From positions 1 to 64,000 of the forward strand of contig CALAJN010000014.1 in the NCBI GenBank assembly GCA_937922675.1: a stretch of 64,000 nt of DNA, given 5' to 3'. Origin of the DNA: an uncultured Granulosicoccaceae bacterium (lineage in GTDB: Bacteria > Pseudomonadota > Gammaproteobacteria > Granulosicoccales > Granulosicoccaceae). Positions 63,444 through 64,000 of the stretch are shown here, in pieces. Each line of letters opens with the position of its first letter. Positions within the stretch are counted from its first letter, which is position 1. Made by a program: the position numbers and the translations under genes. Under the pieces are notes generated by a model. That model made no database searches. It saw only the letters and a program-made list of their open reading frames with translations, and had not been told where the DNA came from.

Positions 63444-63868
63444 TACAGCCCCCTGCAATGTGCTGGCGCGCTGATCGGGTCAATCAGATAGTCACGACGA
63501 CGCTGCTCACGTTGTTCCTGCTCGTTGGCACGCCGCTCAAGCATCTTGATTGATTCGCACTTGAGCAGAGCGGCGCGCAGACCAAGCTCGATGTGTGAGC
63601 GCTGCTCACGTACAGTCGCAATATGCTCGTCAACCGAGTCAAAACGCTCAACAAGACTTGCACTAAAACGCAAGCGTTGTTCGAGCATGGCGACACTCGT
63701 ATCGTCGCCCGCAGGTCGTCGGTAGCCCGCAGCGAGCATACCAAGCTCTCCGCGACGCAGCTCAAGCGCTTGCACATCAGCGTCGTGCTTGAGCAATCTG
63801 TGTCGCTGTTGTGTGGCACCCAGTTCTGCCACTTTCCTCAATGCCGCCATTCTCTGCGTTTTCATCAC
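63443..63868 (-). CDS. fliJ: Flagellar export protein FliJ
   Basis: A 141-residue, highly helical, basic protein. MKTQRMAALRKVAELGATQQ starts it, followed by coiled-coil LRGELGMLAAGYRRPAGDD-like and RRANEQEQREQRRRDYLIDP segments, as in FliJ. FliJ works with the FliI ATPase and FlhA in export. GGGAGG lies eight to nine bases before the start. fliI is not directly upstream: the last 132 bases of the window hold stops and a promoter-like region instead. Confidence 0.85.
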   Translation of the reverse strand: MMKTQRMAALRKVAELGATQQRHRLLKHDADVQALELRRGELGMLAAGYRRPAGDDTSVAMLEQRLRFSASLVERFDSVDEHIATVREQRSHIELGLRAALLKCESIKMLERRANEQEQREQRRRDYLIDPISAPAHCRGL

Positions 63869-63897
63869 GAGAGCCTCCCGTTGTGGGTTTGTTCACG

Positions 63898-63925
63898 TAA
63901 TCGGCAGATGTGAGACAGGATCGAG
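63898..63925 (-). promoter_or_regulatory. Candidate FliA-type promoter of the fliJ-led operon
   Basis: On the minus strand CTCG (63922-63925) and GCCGATTA (63898-63905) are spaced by 16 bases, the same arrangement as the flagellin promoters. The transcript would start about 20 bases before fliJ. Confidence 0.5.
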
Positions 63926-63930
63926 ATTCT

Positions 63931-63954
63931 GATGCGTAATCAGTGTTACGCATC
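63931..63954. repeat. 9-bp inverted repeat upstream of fliJ
   Basis: GATGCGTAA and TTACGCATC are separated by six bases, and a further TTACGCG half-site follows at 63959. It lies just upstream of the proposed promoter, where an activator or repressor could bind. It could equally be the end of a transcript arriving from outside the window. Confidence 0.5.
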
Positions 63955-64000
63955 GGGGTTACGCGCCTGGTGTAGTGCGACTAACCCGTGTAAGCAAACC

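Overview
The window reads as chromosomal DNA of a free-living, flagellated gammaproteobacterium with moderately high GC. The guide is gene content: a gmk-rpoZ-spoT block, csrA, a YchJ-type SEC-C protein, DUF1244 and DUF3301 proteins, FadD, and a Pseudomonas/Vibrio-style flagellar gene order with a PomAB-type (sodium-type) stator and FlhF. An alginate-type uptake and lyase operon points to a marine or algal-surface lifestyle. A kelp-associated lineage such as Granulosicoccus would fit, but that is only a guess. I see no rRNA or tRNA gene, no CRISPR array, no insertion sequence and no prophage.

Layout. 1-229: tail of a BON-domain protein, then a terminator. 384-3751 (minus): gmk, rpoZ, spoT. 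3766-4827 (plus): a family 2 glycosyltransferase with an extra C-terminal nucleotide-binding-like domain. 4809-13898 (minus): a catabolic operon encoding a GntR/FCD regulator, an AlgS-type ATPase, AlgM1- and AlgM2-type permeases, an AlgQ-type calcium-loop binding protein, a PL15-type exolytic lyase and a MATE exporter. Imported uronate polymer would be cut in the cytoplasm. A UxuR/ExuR-like palindrome sits in the operon promoter. 14100-26106 (minus): a TCA-cycle block (isocitrate dehydrogenase-like gene, sucA, sucB, lpdA, sucC, sucD) interrupted by a TauE/SafE permease and an HDOD protein, with an outer-membrane phospholipase A at its end. 26286-31651: small conserved genes, fadD, a mercaptopyruvate sulfurtransferase with a 12-G tract upstream, a thioesterase and csrA. 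32024-33292: a membrane-anchored protein of unknown function with a putative regulatory N-terminal domain.

33384-64000 is a large flagellar locus. flgN and flgA (minus, no flgM between them) are followed by an unknown lipoprotein. Next comes a plus-strand run, flgBCDEFGHIJKL, two flagellins, fliD, fliS, a fliT-like gene and an unknown 108-aa gene. It converges with a minus-strand run, fliJ-fliK-fliL-fliM-fliN-fliO-fliP-fliQ-fliR-flhB-flhA-flhF-pomA-pomB. Many junctions use overlapping stop/start codons, which indicates tight translational coupling.

The most interesting signals are in the flagellar part. (i) Both flagellin mRNAs carry a matching leader with a short hairpin whose loop is AGGA, the classic CsrA-binding shape, and csrA lies in the same window. 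(ii) FlhF has lost recognisable G3 and G4 GTPase motifs, and no flhG follows it. (iii) FliM begins directly at its middle domain and lacks the usual N-terminal CheY-binding peptide. (iv) Several flagellar promoters share a FliA-type -10 (GCCGAT) with CT exactly 20 bases upstream, but CTCG in place of CTAAA. (v) A lipoprotein with a duplicated DC-PC-W module and an unknown small gene are embedded in the locus.
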